A stretch of DNA of 40,907 nucleotides from the NCBI GenBank assembly GCA_964552325.1, contig CAZKHA010000012.1:1-40907 (forward strand), read 5' to 3'. The translations under genes were made by a program, and so were the position numbers. The notes beneath the pieces were generated by a model. The model saw nothing but the letters and a program-made list of their open reading frames with translations, was not told the origin of the DNA and searched no databases. Shown here in pieces: positions 24,987 through 35,200 of this stretch (positions within the stretch are counted from its first letter, which is position 1; each line of letters begins with the position of its first letter). The stretch comes from CAZKCK01 sp964552325 (GTDB lineage Bacteria; Bacteroidota; Bacteroidia; Bacteroidales; TTA-H9).

Positions 24987-25736
24987 TTATTGCGCTTTAC
25001 GTAATTTGCCTGTTCCCTCGCTTATAACGTTAATTATGCTCGGGCTTCCGTTATAAATAACATCACCAATGCTGTGTATTTCAGCATGTAAAACATTGTT
25101 TACCTTAATCTGTATGTTGTTAGTACCTTTGTGTACGATATGCGAATAGCCAGTTTCTAGTTGGCTGCAATCAATGGGTGCATAACTAATCCAGTAAATA
25201 TAATTAAAAGTTGCAGCGCCTTTTATGGTAAAATCAACATTTCCACCATGTTGGTAAATCCAGCAGTGTACAACATCAATATCTAAAAACATCGAACCAC
25301 CACCGCCCCAGCTTTCAACCACAAGGCTATCCGATTTAAATTGACCTATTGTTTCAATTATTCCTGATGATTTTACTTTTAAATACCTCAAAGTAGGAAT
25401 TGTAAGGTAAATATCAACTTGCGCACCCATATCCCGCAAAAAATCACATTTATTTTCATCGGTTAGGGTTAGAAGTCTTCCGGTTTGAATAGTGGTTAAT
25501 CCGGGTAATAGTTTTTCACCGGCTTTAAGGTATAAACGGAATTTGTCGCCTTTGGTAATGTGCAAGTTAACATCACCATCCAGTACAAGGCTGTCAATAG
25601 GCCCACTTAGTTCGCGTTCATCATAAATACTTGGCCCAGTTTGTGTTATGCATTTGCTATCGTCTTTTAAGCAACTTGAAAGCAAACCTAACAGGCCAAA
25701 TACTATCAAAAGTGAAATTACTATATTAGGTTTCAT
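24987..25736 (-). CDS. Head-GIN (DUF2807) lipoprotein
   Basis: About 249 aa lipoprotein. The ATG at 25736 gives a classic type II signal ending in LLSSC; the longer reading from 25757 would hide this signal and overlap the upstream stop. The DUF2807 beta-solenoid follows: ISGPIDSLVLDGDVNLHIT-like opening (LSGPIDSLVLDGDVNL), LKVKSSGIIETIGQF, then short strands with S-G-x-x repeats. Family members are outer-surface or periplasmic proteins of unknown function. It starts 4 bp after the acyloxyacyl hydrolase stop. Confidence 0.85.
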   Translation of the reverse strand: MKPNIVISLLIVFGLLGLLSSCLKDDSKCITQTGPSIYDERELSGPIDSLVLDGDVNLHITKGDKFRLYLKAGEKLLPGLTTIQTGRLLTLTDENKCDFLRDMGAQVDIYLTIPTLRYLKVKSSGIIETIGQFKSDSLVVESWGGGGSMFLDIDVVHCWIYQHGGNVDFTIKGAATFNYIYWISYAPIDCSQLETGYSHIVHKGTNNIQIKVNNVLHAEIHSIGDVIYNGSPSIINVISEGTGKLRKAQ

Positions 25737-25740
25737 ATAT

Positions 25741-26838
25741 TTACAGTCTATAACCAAAGCCTAAGGCAACAAAATCGGCCTTTGCAAAATGGGTTTTAAG
25801 GGTTAAATTTAGCAAATAATGATTTTGGTATGCATACGTAACACTCAGTTTATCATAAACCAGTCCGTTTTGGTTGTTTTTCTGAAACAAGTAAACTCCA
25901 GCATGCAAAGCAAACGACAGCTTACCAAGTTGAACTGCTGAGGCAAGATTTGCTCCTATTTTTATCTTCTCGAACTCATTCGACAAAAGTATGCCTTGCC
26001 TTCGCAACTGTTCCATATCTGAGGCGTCGTATGTTACATCAAAACAGAGTCCGGTTTTGAACATGCTTGAGACATGTAAATAACTATCAAAGGCCAAATT
26101 ACCAACAACGAATTTAGGTCCATCTACCGGAAAAATCTCTTTGCTTGCAACCATACCAATAAAATTGAATTCAGGTTTAAACCCAGTTTTGGGGCCGTCA
26201 ACAGCTTCAATTTTCAATTGGTTGTTTTTCCGAAGCCTTATCGTTAAACCTGTGTTAATCACTGGAATATTAATCCCATAGTTGGGCATTTCGGTAGAAC
26301 CATTTGAAAAATGCAAGAACGAAACACCCGCATTGAACTCAGAATAGGCCGAAAGTTTAGCCCTCAGATTCAAGTTCATCGAAATAATTGAATTAAGATT
26401 TGATCCAATGGCAGTATTCTTATAATTCTCAAACCGATCGAACTTTTTGCTAAAGTAAGCAAGGCCGGCTCCAAACTTAAACTGCAATGAAACATCTTCA
26501 CCTTTTATAAATGGGAAATCGAAAAAAGGATACAACGCATTTAAATGCCCCAAAATCGGGGTGTTGCCTAACCCAGAATACAGATAAGAAATGCCAAGAC
26601 GGGGATAAATGGACTGTTTTGCCCATGAAAAGTTATTGTAGGTCTCTTGTAAAATACTGAATTCAAATACACTAACGTGTCTATTGGTATACACGGCCAT
26701 TTCATCATGGTGCGGTATAATAAAGCCATACATGGCTTTAGCCTCTGCCAAAATCCCATTATTGGTGGGCTTTAGCCTCTGACCATGAAGTTGAAGCAAA
26801 CATAACAGAAGTAATGGTAGTATAAGCGTCCTCAACAC
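25741..26838 (-). CDS. Acyloxyacyl hydrolase / PagL-like lipid A deacylase
   Basis: 365 aa outer-membrane protein with a signal peptide (LRTLILPLLLLCLLQLHGQ). The catalytic His-Ser pair is in FLHFSNGST (H176, S178), matching the PagL/acyloxyacyl hydrolase signature HxSNG. The remainder alternates like a beta-barrel and ends in YRL. It probably removes a fatty acyl chain from lipid A. No ATG fits; the start is GTG at 26838 (GTG-TTG-AGG). First gene of an operon with head-GIN and murB. The barrel is longer than Pseudomonas PagL (about 150 aa) but normal for Bacteroidota annotated as acyloxyacyl hydrolase. Confidence 0.8.
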   Translation of the reverse strand: MLRTLILPLLLLCLLQLHGQRLKPTNNGILAEAKAMYGFIIPHHDEMAVYTNRHVSVFEFSILQETYNNFSWAKQSIYPRLGISYLYSGLGNTPILGHLNALYPFFDFPFIKGEDVSLQFKFGAGLAYFSKKFDRFENYKNTAIGSNLNSIISMNLNLRAKLSAYSEFNAGVSFLHFSNGSTEMPNYGINIPVINTGLTIRLRKNNQLKIEAVDGPKTGFKPEFNFIGMVASKEIFPVDGPKFVVGNLAFDSYLHVSSMFKTGLCFDVTYDASDMEQLRRQGILLSNEFEKIKIGANLASAVQLGKLSFALHAGVYLFQKNNQNGLVYDKLSVTYAYQNHYLLNLTLKTHFAKADFVALGFGYRL

Positions 26839-26872
26839 CGTTTATTTGAATCCTGAACAATATTTTCGCTTG

Positions 26873-26880
26873 CAAAAGTA
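26873..26880 (-). promoter_or_regulatory. -7 promoter box of the acyloxyacyl hydrolase operon
   Basis: The minus strand reads TACTTTTG, an exact TAnnTTTG match, 35 bp before the GTG start at 26838. Confidence 0.65.
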
Positions 26881-27173
26881 GGCAAAAGCCTTATTCATGC
26901 CTTATTTTTATGCATTATGGATGGTTGACTGGGTAATAAAACCTAAATTTGCAACATAAACTTAGCATTGTTCACCTTACGGGTATAGATTAACTTACTA
27001 ATCAACCTGCAATTTTTATAGGTGATTTGCTATTGATTTTAGGTTTACATAGGCTAAGTGTTTTTTTTTACATAGGAAGCCTCAACCCAACATCTGAAAG
27101 CTTAGGTTAGTTCTTTTCAAAAGACAAAATTAAAGTGTGTATAATTCGTTCATCAATCATAAGATAAACAAGC
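26881..27173. other. Gene-free region before the hybrid kinase, with a direct repeat
   Basis: TTTACATAGG occurs at 27044-27053 and 27067-27076, 23 bp apart, in an otherwise AT-rich stretch with a T9 run. This spacing of about two helical turns could mark a regulator site for the plus-strand kinase. No exact -7 box is seen for that gene. Confidence 0.4.
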
Positions 27174-29243
27174 ATGGTATTAGTTATTTCATTTATTAGC
27201 AATTGGTTAATACTTTCTTCCCTTGCCGTAGTGCTTTTACTTATTGGGATGCTTTTGGGACGTTTGCTATCCAAAAAAACAGCTAAACCCGACAATACGG
27301 CGCATGTTACCAAGCCTGATGGTACTTCGTTTTTTAATGAAGCATTAACAATGATTTCGGGTTATATATGGCAAGCCAATTACAGAAATGGGGAATTCAA
27401 GTTAGTTTCCATTTCCGATTCGGTATATCAGGTTACGCAAAAAAGCCATAAATATTGGAATGATTGGTCAAATGCACGTAAAAGCATAATTTACAAAGAA
27501 GATTTAAAAAGATTTGAGGTTAATGAGGCCCAAATTCTATCAGGAGAAAAGTACATTTCTGAATTGGATTACCGTATAGTACTGCCTAATAAGCAATTGT
27601 GCTGGATTCAGGAACGCATTATTGTAAGAAATTTTGAATCTGATACATTAACCCTAAGCGGTGTATGCTTAAACATTACTGCCAAGAAAGAAGAAGAAGA
27701 AAAGAACATCGTTTCGTCGGACTTTTTGCTGGCTAGTATCAACAGTCTTACGCAACCCCTATTTATTAAAGACGAACAAAGCCGGTTGCTGCTTGTAAAC
27801 CAATCATTTTGTGCACTATTTGGTGCTGAGCCAGAGAAATTGATAGGAAAAACCGATGTAGATCTATTTCCTAAACACGAAGCGGATTCTTTTTTGGCAA
27901 GCGATAAGCTTGTGCTGAATGGGGAAAGCGATTTTTTTGAATCAAGGGTAAACATCAAAAACCAAAAAGCCACATACTATATTTCTAAGACATTGTATCA
28001 CAGCACTATGAATGATAAAAAGTACATAGTCGGCATTATGAATGATATAAGTATGCGCAAAGAATCGGAGGAACAATTAAAGATTGAAGTACAAGAGGCC
28101 AAAGGAAACACAAAGAATAAGTCTTTCTTTCTGGCAAGTATGTCGCATGAGATCCGTACTCCGATGAATGCCATTTTAGGGATGGCAGAATTATTGGCCG
28201 AGTCGAGACTTACATCCGAACAGCGAGAGTTTATTCAAGTAATAAACTCTGCAGGCGCCAACCTACTTAACTTAATTAATGATATACTTGACTTTTCGAA
28301 AATTGAAGCTGGTTTTTTAAAGTTTGAATCAGAAGCTACTGATTTACATGAGCTTATTAATGATGTAATTAGAATGTTTGAATTCAGGCTGAGTAATAAA
28401 GAGCTAAAAATCAATACCTTTTTCCCTCAGCTTGAATTATCACCCGTTCTTACCGACCCTCATCGCTTGCGCCAAGTTCTTATAAACCTGCTAAACAACG
28501 CAGTTAAGTTTACACCTAAGGGAACAATTGATATTGTTGTAGATAAAATAAACGAAACGAGTGAAGTATATGATCTTAAAATTTCAATAATAGATACAGG
28601 TTATGGCATCCCTGCTGATGAGCAATCAAAAATATTCTTAGCCTTTGAGCAAAGCAGTATTACGGAAGGCAGGGCTTTTGGAGGTACTGGACTAGGTTTG
28701 GCCATTTCTAAATCAATTGTTGAAACTATGGGTGGCAATATCAATTTCTCGAGTACGATAGGCAAGGGCTCTAATTTTTATTTTACCCTTCCGCTACCTA
28801 AAGCCGCCCCCTTAGAATCTCTTGAAGTTTCACAGGTTGGCTCTGATCTTGCGTTGAAAGTCCTTATTGTTGACGATAATCCAACCAACCTTGCACTTAC
28901 CACTACTTACCTTAAACGTGTAGGCTTAACCGATGTTCATACAGCAATGAATGGCAGCAAAGCCGTAAGCTTGTATAAACAGCATAATTTCGATTTAATA
29001 CTCATGGATATTCAGATGCCTGTGATGGATGGTATTGAGGCTACTAGGGTATTAAGGGCTTATGAAAACTCAGTTAAACTCTTAAAGCCTACCATCATAA
29101 TTGCTGTTACTGCTTATGCGTTATCCTCCGAATTAAACCGCTTTTTATCTTGTGGAATGGATGGTTTTTTACGTAAACCATTTACTGGAAACGAATTACA
29201 GAATACAATTGAAAACGCACTTCAAATAAACTTAAACAAATAG
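27174..29243 (+). CDS. Hybrid PAS sensor histidine kinase / response regulator
   Basis: 689 aa. One N-terminal transmembrane helix (residues 9-30); a PAS-like region at about 50-170 (GYIWQANYRNGEFKLVSISD); a second PAS at about 185-300 (ASINSLTQPLFIKDEQSR, GKTDVDLFPKHE); HisKA with phospho-acceptor His325 in MSHEIRTPMN; HATPase with the N box LINLLNNAVKF, DTGYGIP and GGTGLGLAIS; and a receiver domain with Asp612 in LILMDIQMP. It lacks a DNA-binding output, so phosphate probably moves on to another protein. No partner is encoded next to it; the single receiver at 19136 is one candidate. mazG follows 10 bp later. Confidence 0.93.
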   Translation: MVLVISFISNWLILSSLAVVLLLIGMLLGRLLSKKTAKPDNTAHVTKPDGTSFFNEALTMISGYIWQANYRNGEFKLVSISDSVYQVTQKSHKYWNDWSNARKSIIYKEDLKRFEVNEAQILSGEKYISELDYRIVLPNKQLCWIQERIIVRNFESDTLTLSGVCLNITAKKEEEEKNIVSSDFLLASINSLTQPLFIKDEQSRLLLVNQSFCALFGAEPEKLIGKTDVDLFPKHEADSFLASDKLVLNGESDFFESRVNIKNQKATYYISKTLYHSTMNDKKYIVGIMNDISMRKESEEQLKIEVQEAKGNTKNKSFFLASMSHEIRTPMNAILGMAELLAESRLTSEQREFIQVINSAGANLLNLINDILDFSKIEAGFLKFESEATDLHELINDVIRMFEFRLSNKELKINTFFPQLELSPVLTDPHRLRQVLINLLNNAVKFTPKGTIDIVVDKINETSEVYDLKISIIDTGYGIPADEQSKIFLAFEQSSITEGRAFGGTGLGLAISKSIVETMGGNINFSSTIGKGSNFYFTLPLPKAAPLESLEVSQVGSDLALKVLIVDDNPTNLALTTTYLKRVGLTDVHTAMNGSKAVSLYKQHNFDLILMDIQMPVMDGIEATRVLRAYENSVKLLKPTIIIAVTAYALSSELNRFLSCGMDGFLRKPFTGNELQNTIENALQINLNK

Positions 29244-29253
29244 CTAACAAATA

Positions 29254-30036
29254 ATGGCTTACGAATTAGAAAAGGAAAGATTTGGGGAGTTGCTTTCCAT
29301 CATGGATCAGTTACGATCTAGCTGCCCTTGGGATAAAAGTCAAACAATTGAATCGCTTCGTCATTTAACCATAGAAGAGACCTACGAACTTTCGGATTCA
29401 ATTTTAAGCAATGATTTACAAGGGCTTAAAGGCGAATTGGGTGATTTGATGTTGCATTTGGTATTTTACGCAAAAATTGCTTCCGAAGGCCAGCATTTTG
29501 GCATAGCTCAGGTAATCGAATCAATTAATGAGAAGTTGATTGTGAGGCATCCTCATATTTTTGGAGATGTTGTGGTACAAGATGCTAAAGAGGTGAAAGA
29601 CAATTGGGAAAAAATCAAGATTCAAAAAGAGGGCAAAAAATCAGTATTGTCGGGAGTCCCTCAATCGCTACCTGCATTGGTAAAGGCCTATCGCATGCAA
29701 GAAAAAGCTAGTGGCGTAGGTTTTGATTGGGAAGCACCCCACCAAGTTTGGGATAAAGTTAGGGAAGAATTGGAAGAGCTCCGTTTTGAAGCTGAAAACC
29801 AAAGCGATCAGGCAAAGATTGAGGCCGAATTTGGTGATTTGTTTTTTGCATTGGTTAATTATGCACGGTTTATTAAGGTAAATCCAGAGGATGCCCTCGA
29901 AAAAACAAACCGTAAATTTAGGAAACGCTTTATGTATTTAGAGGAAAAAACCCGCGAAAAAGGGCTTTCGCTTGATAACATGAGCCTTGCTGATATGGAT
30001 GTTTATTGGGAAGAAGCAAAGGCACTGGGGTATTAA
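29254..30036 (+). CDS. mazG: Nucleoside triphosphate pyrophosphohydrolase
   Basis: 260 aa with two MazG repeats. The first has the EExxE..D metal site (EETYELSDSIL and GELGDLMLHLVFYAKIA); the second is EELEELRFEAENQ with EFGDLFFALVNYAR. The motif CPWDKSQT near residue 24 is typical of full-length MazG. It hydrolyses NTPs to NMP and PPi, and in other bacteria limits ppGpp or damaged nucleotides. It is 10 bp after the hybrid kinase gene and probably co-transcribed. Confidence 0.94.
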   Translation: MAYELEKERFGELLSIMDQLRSSCPWDKSQTIESLRHLTIEETYELSDSILSNDLQGLKGELGDLMLHLVFYAKIASEGQHFGIAQVIESINEKLIVRHPHIFGDVVVQDAKEVKDNWEKIKIQKEGKKSVLSGVPQSLPALVKAYRMQEKASGVGFDWEAPHQVWDKVREELEELRFEAENQSDQAKIEAEFGDLFFALVNYARFIKVNPEDALEKTNRKFRKRFMYLEEKTREKGLSLDNMSLADMDVYWEEAKALGY

Positions 30037-30137
30037 CAGTAGTTTAACACTACAGCTTGTAACAACTGCTTTCAGGAATTGTTTTATATGATAAGTAAAC
30101 CAAATCAACATTAAGTTGATTCAATATTCTTATCTAT

Positions 30138-31226
30138 ATGCCTCTAAATAAACTTTTTGATCAAATACAACACGGAAGTTTCTCTGCTTCTAACCGTATA
30201 GCCATGGCACCCATGACCCGTTGCCGTGCCATCGGAAACTTGCCAAACCAACTAATTTCCACTTATTATCAGCAACGTGCCGAAGCGGGTTTGCTAATTA
30301 CAGAAGGCGTTTCACCTTCGCCTAACGGACTTGGATATGCACGAATTCCTGGATTATTTAACCAAGAACAAGCCATTGCTTGGAAACAAGTTACAGATTC
30401 TGTGCACCAAAAAGGAGGCAAAATCTTTGTTCAACTCATGCACTCAGGCCGTGTTGGAAGTAAGTCCAATTTGCCAGATGGAGCTAAACTTGTTGCACCA
30501 TCGGCTGTAAAATGTGGTGGTCAGATATGGAGCGATTCTAATGGAATGGTTGATATGGATGAGCCTAATGAGCTAACATTAAACGAATTATTAGAAACTA
30601 AAGCTGAGTACGTAAATGCATCAAAACTTGCCATAAAAGCCGGCTTTGATGGTGTTGAATTACATGCTGCCAATGGTTATCTGCTAGAGCAATTCCTATC
30701 ACCTCATACAAACCTTAGAACAGACGCATATGGCGGAAGCATTGAAAACCGATGCAAGTTCGTGCTAGAAACTGCACAGGAAGTGGCAAATGCCATTGGA
30801 AAAGACCGTACTGCAATCCGTCTCTCACCTTATGGCGTTAATAGTTCGATGCAAGCATATCCCGAAATTGATGAAACTTACACTTTCTTAGCATCAAAAC
30901 TCAATGATCTGGGAATCATTTATATCCATTTAGTTGACCATTCAGCCATGGGGGCACCAGAAGTTCCTGTAAACATTAAACGTGCGATACGGAATTCATT
31001 TTCCAATATACTTATACTTTCGGGTGGCTACGACAGTGAGCGTGCAGCCGAAGATATTGCTGCTGGACATGCTGATATGATTGCATTTGGACGCCCATTT
31101 ATCAACAATCCTGATTTGGTTAACAGATTTAAGAACAATCTATCTTTGAATAAAACAATGGATACCAATACGTTCTATTCTGCAGGACCCGAGGGGTATA
31201 TTGATTATCCGGCATATGAAGGATAA
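30138..31226 (+). CDS. Old Yellow Enzyme family alkene reductase
   Basis: 362 aa FMN-dependent ene-reductase (NemA-like). The sequence shows the FMN-binding start IAMAPMTRCRA, VQLMHSGRVG, and the family signature ANGYLLEQFLSPHTNLRTDAYGG with NRCKFVLETA, then the FGRPFINNPDLV phosphate-binding end. It reduces activated C=C bonds or nitro compounds; the natural substrate is not known. A separate transcription unit ending at a terminator. Confidence 0.93.
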   Translation: MPLNKLFDQIQHGSFSASNRIAMAPMTRCRAIGNLPNQLISTYYQQRAEAGLLITEGVSPSPNGLGYARIPGLFNQEQAIAWKQVTDSVHQKGGKIFVQLMHSGRVGSKSNLPDGAKLVAPSAVKCGGQIWSDSNGMVDMDEPNELTLNELLETKAEYVNASKLAIKAGFDGVELHAANGYLLEQFLSPHTNLRTDAYGGSIENRCKFVLETAQEVANAIGKDRTAIRLSPYGVNSSMQAYPEIDETYTFLASKLNDLGIIYIHLVDHSAMGAPEVPVNIKRAIRNSFSNILILSGGYDSERAAEDIAAGHADMIAFGRPFINNPDLVNRFKNNLSLNKTMDTNTFYSAGPEGYIDYPAYEG

Positions 31227-31244
31227 CGAACACAAAAATTAGTT

Positions 31245-31270
31245 AAAGGGCATCTTCGGATGCCTTTTTT
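31245..31270 (+). terminator. Terminator of the alkene reductase gene
   Basis: A GGCATC-TTCG-GATGCC hairpin with a stable TTCG tetraloop, extended by AAAG/TTTT, followed by a T-run. Confidence 0.9.
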
Positions 31271-31284
31271 ATTGCAAAACGTAG

Positions 31285-31292
31285 TAGATTTG
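31285..31292 (+). promoter_or_regulatory. -7 promoter box of the phzF-like gene
   Basis: TAGATTTG is an exact TAnnTTTG match immediately after the terminator and 70 bp before the chosen ATG at 31363, which would give a leader of about 60 nt. Confidence 0.55.
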
Positions 31293-31362
31293 AACAGAAA
31301 TTCCTCAAGTTTTTAATCAAGACTTGAAGAGAGACAAGAATTTTCAATTCAAATGTATTAGC

Positions 31363-32166
31363 ATGAAAACCAATCATCGAATAGTTTATCAAATTGATTC
31401 GTTTACGAATAAGGCCTTTAAAGGCAATCCTGCCGGGGTTATGATTGTATCACCCGATTTTGGTGACGACGCTATGCAGTTAATAGCCCAAGAGATGAAT
31501 TTGTCTGAAACTGCTTTTATTATCCCAACAGATAAACACTTGAGGATAAGATATTTTACGCCAACAGTTGAAGTTCCACTTTGCGGACATGCCACCTTGG
31601 CAAGTGCCCATATCTTGTACGAACTGGGTTATGTTAAGATGGAAGAATCAATCCATTTTTTCTCAGAGTTCGGGGAATTAATTGTTAAACAGGATCACGG
31701 ATGGATAAGCATGAATTTTCCTGCCTATAATCTAAATGAAATCGAAAGCCCAACTGACTTTGAAAAGCTTGTTGGTTTTGAACCTTTAAAATGTTGGAAA
31801 AGTGATGATGACTGGGTTATAGCAGTTGCCGAAAGCGAAGCAAAAATCGCATCAGCCACTCCCCTATTTGAACAATTGATGCCCAATGGATTAGGCCATT
31901 TGATGGTAACTGCAAGAAGTGAAAAACCTGAACGCGATTTCGTGGTCCGCTGCTTTGCTCCGCGTTCTGGGATAAATGAAGATCCTGTAACGGGTTCCGC
32001 ACACTGCGCTTTAACTCCTTTATGGCACCAACTAAGCGGTAAAACAGAACTAATTTCAGAACAGATTAGCAAAAGAGGAGGAATTCTTAAACTTACATTC
32101 CTTAATAACAGGGTTGAAATTAGTGGTCAAGCGGTAACAATCTTTACGGCAGACCTCAATTTCTGA
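31363..32166 (+). CDS. PhzF family isomerase-like protein
   Basis: 267 aa from the ATG at 31363. A TTG further upstream would add 13 polar residues before the family start IVYQIDSFTNKAFKGNPAGV, so I reject it. The catalytic Glu region is LSETAFI, followed by the two-fold repeat motifs PLCGHATLASAHIL and DPVTGSAHCAL. PhzF relatives are diaminopimelate-epimerase-fold enzymes; in phenazine producers PhzF isomerises DHHA, but no phenazine genes lie nearby, so the substrate here is unknown. Confidence 0.9.
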   Translation: MKTNHRIVYQIDSFTNKAFKGNPAGVMIVSPDFGDDAMQLIAQEMNLSETAFIIPTDKHLRIRYFTPTVEVPLCGHATLASAHILYELGYVKMEESIHFFSEFGELIVKQDHGWISMNFPAYNLNEIESPTDFEKLVGFEPLKCWKSDDDWVIAVAESEAKIASATPLFEQLMPNGLGHLMVTARSEKPERDFVVRCFAPRSGINEDPVTGSAHCALTPLWHQLSGKTELISEQISKRGGILKLTFLNNRVEISGQAVTIFTADLNF

Positions 32167-32195
32167 GGTGATAGGCCAAGCAACTATCGAATGAA

Positions 32196-32229
32196 AAACC
32201 CCGAAAAGCACCTAAGCTCTTCGGGGTTT
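32196..32229. terminator. Bidirectional terminator between phzF-like and GH38 genes
   Basis: AAACCCCGAA and TTCGGGGTTT form a 10-bp stem with a 14-nt loop; T-rich ends occur on both strands. It serves both convergent units. Confidence 0.85.
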
Positions 32230-32258
32230 ATTAATTGGGGACAAATATCAAGTGCTTC

Positions 32259-35200
32259 TTACAGTTTTATGCTAAAGAACTTATTTTCATAAGGTTTAAT
32301 ACTCAAGCTGCCATTTTGTATGGCATTCCCTGTAGCATCTACTTGGTTTATAATTAGTTCACTAGATTTAGAGCCATTTTGTAGTTTAATTTCTACGGAT
32401 TGGCCTTCAGTTTCTCGAACCTGAATCATGATTTCTTTTCCTTGCTTAATTGGTTCACAACTAATTAAAACCAAATTTGCGGGCCAACCGCTTATAAATG
32501 AACCACTCCATTCTTCCATTCCATTTCCTCCACCCGGTATCACCCGTGTCAAGTAAGGAATTCGGTTTTCGAGGCCAAAGCGTGTGGCTAATCTGTTGGT
32601 AACATCCACTGAAGAAGTTAGGGAATAATTCCATGTATGTCCTCCACGCTGATCGGCATTGAAGTTGGTAACCCAATAATTGTTCATGGGCCACGAAAAC
32701 AGGTGTGTACTCTGTGGAATGGCACAGGCTTGATAACGCCCGGTATTTATATCACCAAACTGAAACAAAGGCATTTGATTGCTTGTGAGCACAATTTGAT
32801 TAGACGTATTCTTGAGGCTGCTAAAGCCTTGCATGGTGTACCAATCATTCGAAGAACCAGGCAGTTGATCTATGCCCACCTCCATAATTCCGCCTGGGAC
32901 TTCCAAAAAGTGTTTGGCGTCTTTTAGTCCAAAAGGAAAAGCTATATAGAAACTCTCGGGTTCAAAAATCGTTTTCTTTATCATAGAACACACAATATCA
33001 ATACGTTTAAAGTCGTGATACAGTCTAAACTCGATGCTAAAACCATTTGGATTGACTGTGGTTTCGCTTTCGCCCCTGAATTTGAAGCTTTTCCAAACAT
33101 CGCCTTCTAGTTTCGATTCAAACCAAACCGTATCCAATGGCAAGCGTTCGTACGAATCAAGTTTCCGTGATTCCATTTGCGAACGCCCATTTATTTTTTC
33201 CAAGATAAATTGTCCAAGCTTAAAATTAGCCTGTTGATCAATTAGTTCTGTGTTATTTTCTTTGTCAAAAATAGAAGATAATGCACCAAGTTGCAAATCG
33301 GCAGTAATTTTATACCAATTGTTTTCAAGAATACGTTCAGGTTTCGATGTAAGCGATGATTCATCATTATGCCGAGACTTTATTAAAAACCTTTTGTATC
33401 CAAATGCTGGTATATCTTTCACAAATACAGTCCAATAGGTTCCATCCGAACGGTGTTCTTGGGCTTGTGCCGGCATACGGTTCCCTTGGTTATCGTAAAT
33501 TCCTGCCTTGCGTCCCAATGGAACTATTTGATGATCAATATAAACCGTTATAAGCCCTGAGCGAACCCAGTTTAAGGTATTATAAACCACTAAAGTAGGA
33601 TCTTTTTCGCGAGATAGTTTTGCCTGCAGCAAGCCCATGGTTTCTTCACCAAGAATGGCCACCCTCCTATTTGCCTCCCAAGCATACGATTCTTTTATGC
33701 CACGTTGTATCATCGTGTTTTCGCTCAAGGGTTCTCGCACACTTTCCGAATAACCCGTGGTATGTTCAGCGTAGAATAAAAGTGCATTGTTTGCTTCGTA
33801 GGTTCGTTGTTCAACATTTTCGGGTAATGATGTACCTTGCAAAGCTGCCATTGCCAGGCCTGCCGAATTGGCTTTTAAATCGGCCGAGGCTTCACGCATC
33901 ACAGCCCATTCCCTAGCTCCAGCACCAAATCCATCGGTCCACCAATCAGGCCAAGCACCTTTATAAACCGGGAATTTGGTTCCATAAGTACCTTCCATCT
34001 CCTTAAAAAAACCACTAGCCGTAGATGTAGTTAGTTTAGGCCACTCAAAAATTTCATCCCATAAACTCAGCAATTCGCAAGCGGTGGTTGATGGGGGCGA
34101 ATTATCAGTCAAATACCCAGAATGTTGAATAGCCATGAGGTCATATGGGTATTGTTTTTGCTGTAAATCAAGTAAATAGGTAAGAACCTTATCTTTAAAA
34201 CGGTCAATTTCACCCGTTTGAATATCCATAACCGTATTACCGGTCATATAATGTTCGGCCCTAAACGTAAGCATTTTTTTTCCCGAAGGTGATTCCCACC
34301 AAAACATGGTTGGTTTATCAAAACAAATCAATGCCCGATGGCCATGCGTTCCCATATTCAAATACTTAACTCCCAAGTCATTGTAATAGTCATTTAGGCA
34401 CCAACCAATTCCATTCACATCGTTTTGCATGGCGAGTTCCACATTTATTCCGTTGCTTTTTATTCGTCCCAAGGCTTCTAAAGATGTGGCGAGCATTTTT
34501 TCATCTGGGGCTTCATCAAAGTTAAAGTACATGCCCGTAACCTCTATCCTACCCTCTTTAATTCGTTTAATCAAACGTTGCACTTGGCTTTCGGGTCTAA
34601 CTTTCAGGTACTCATCCACAGCCCATGAAGCCTCACATGTCCAGCGGAATTTGGCAAAATCAGGGTAATGATCCGTAACATCGCAAAAATCAAGGGCATA
34701 ATCGATGTAGCGTAGATGTTCGGCCAAAATTTCGGTTTGCGAACGTGTATAGCCAATATCAGTATGCGAGTGTTGAATAAAACGAAGTTTCCAATGTTTA
34801 ACAGGTTTTAAGATTACATCCTGTTTGGCTGTATAATTTTCTGTTTCAACCTTTAAAGCAACTTTTTTGTCTTTTGTTACGGGATCGAGCCCAACTTTTA
34901 AATAGTTGTAGCCAAATTTGATCTTAGTGTCGGATATCGGTTTATTGTTCGCGTAAATCTTTGCATTTGCCTCATTGCCAAAATAGAATAAGCCAATAGC
35001 TACCAGTTGTTTAGGATCGCCTCCATTTTTTAGGATGGCTGGAAAAGCGTTTACCGAAAAACCTGTTTTTACCGAACGCTTAAAAGTCATATACCACGAA
35101 CTCAGGTTAAACTTTCCGCCGGTAACTTTAATTTTTAAGGCCTGTCCAGCTTTTACCTGATCACGTGGGATGCGAAGTATCATATAACCATGTTTGTCAC

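Noticed and set aside
31324..31362. Longer TTG start of the PhzF-like gene
   Set aside because: It adds polar residues before the conserved family N-terminus, and an ATG is available at 31363.
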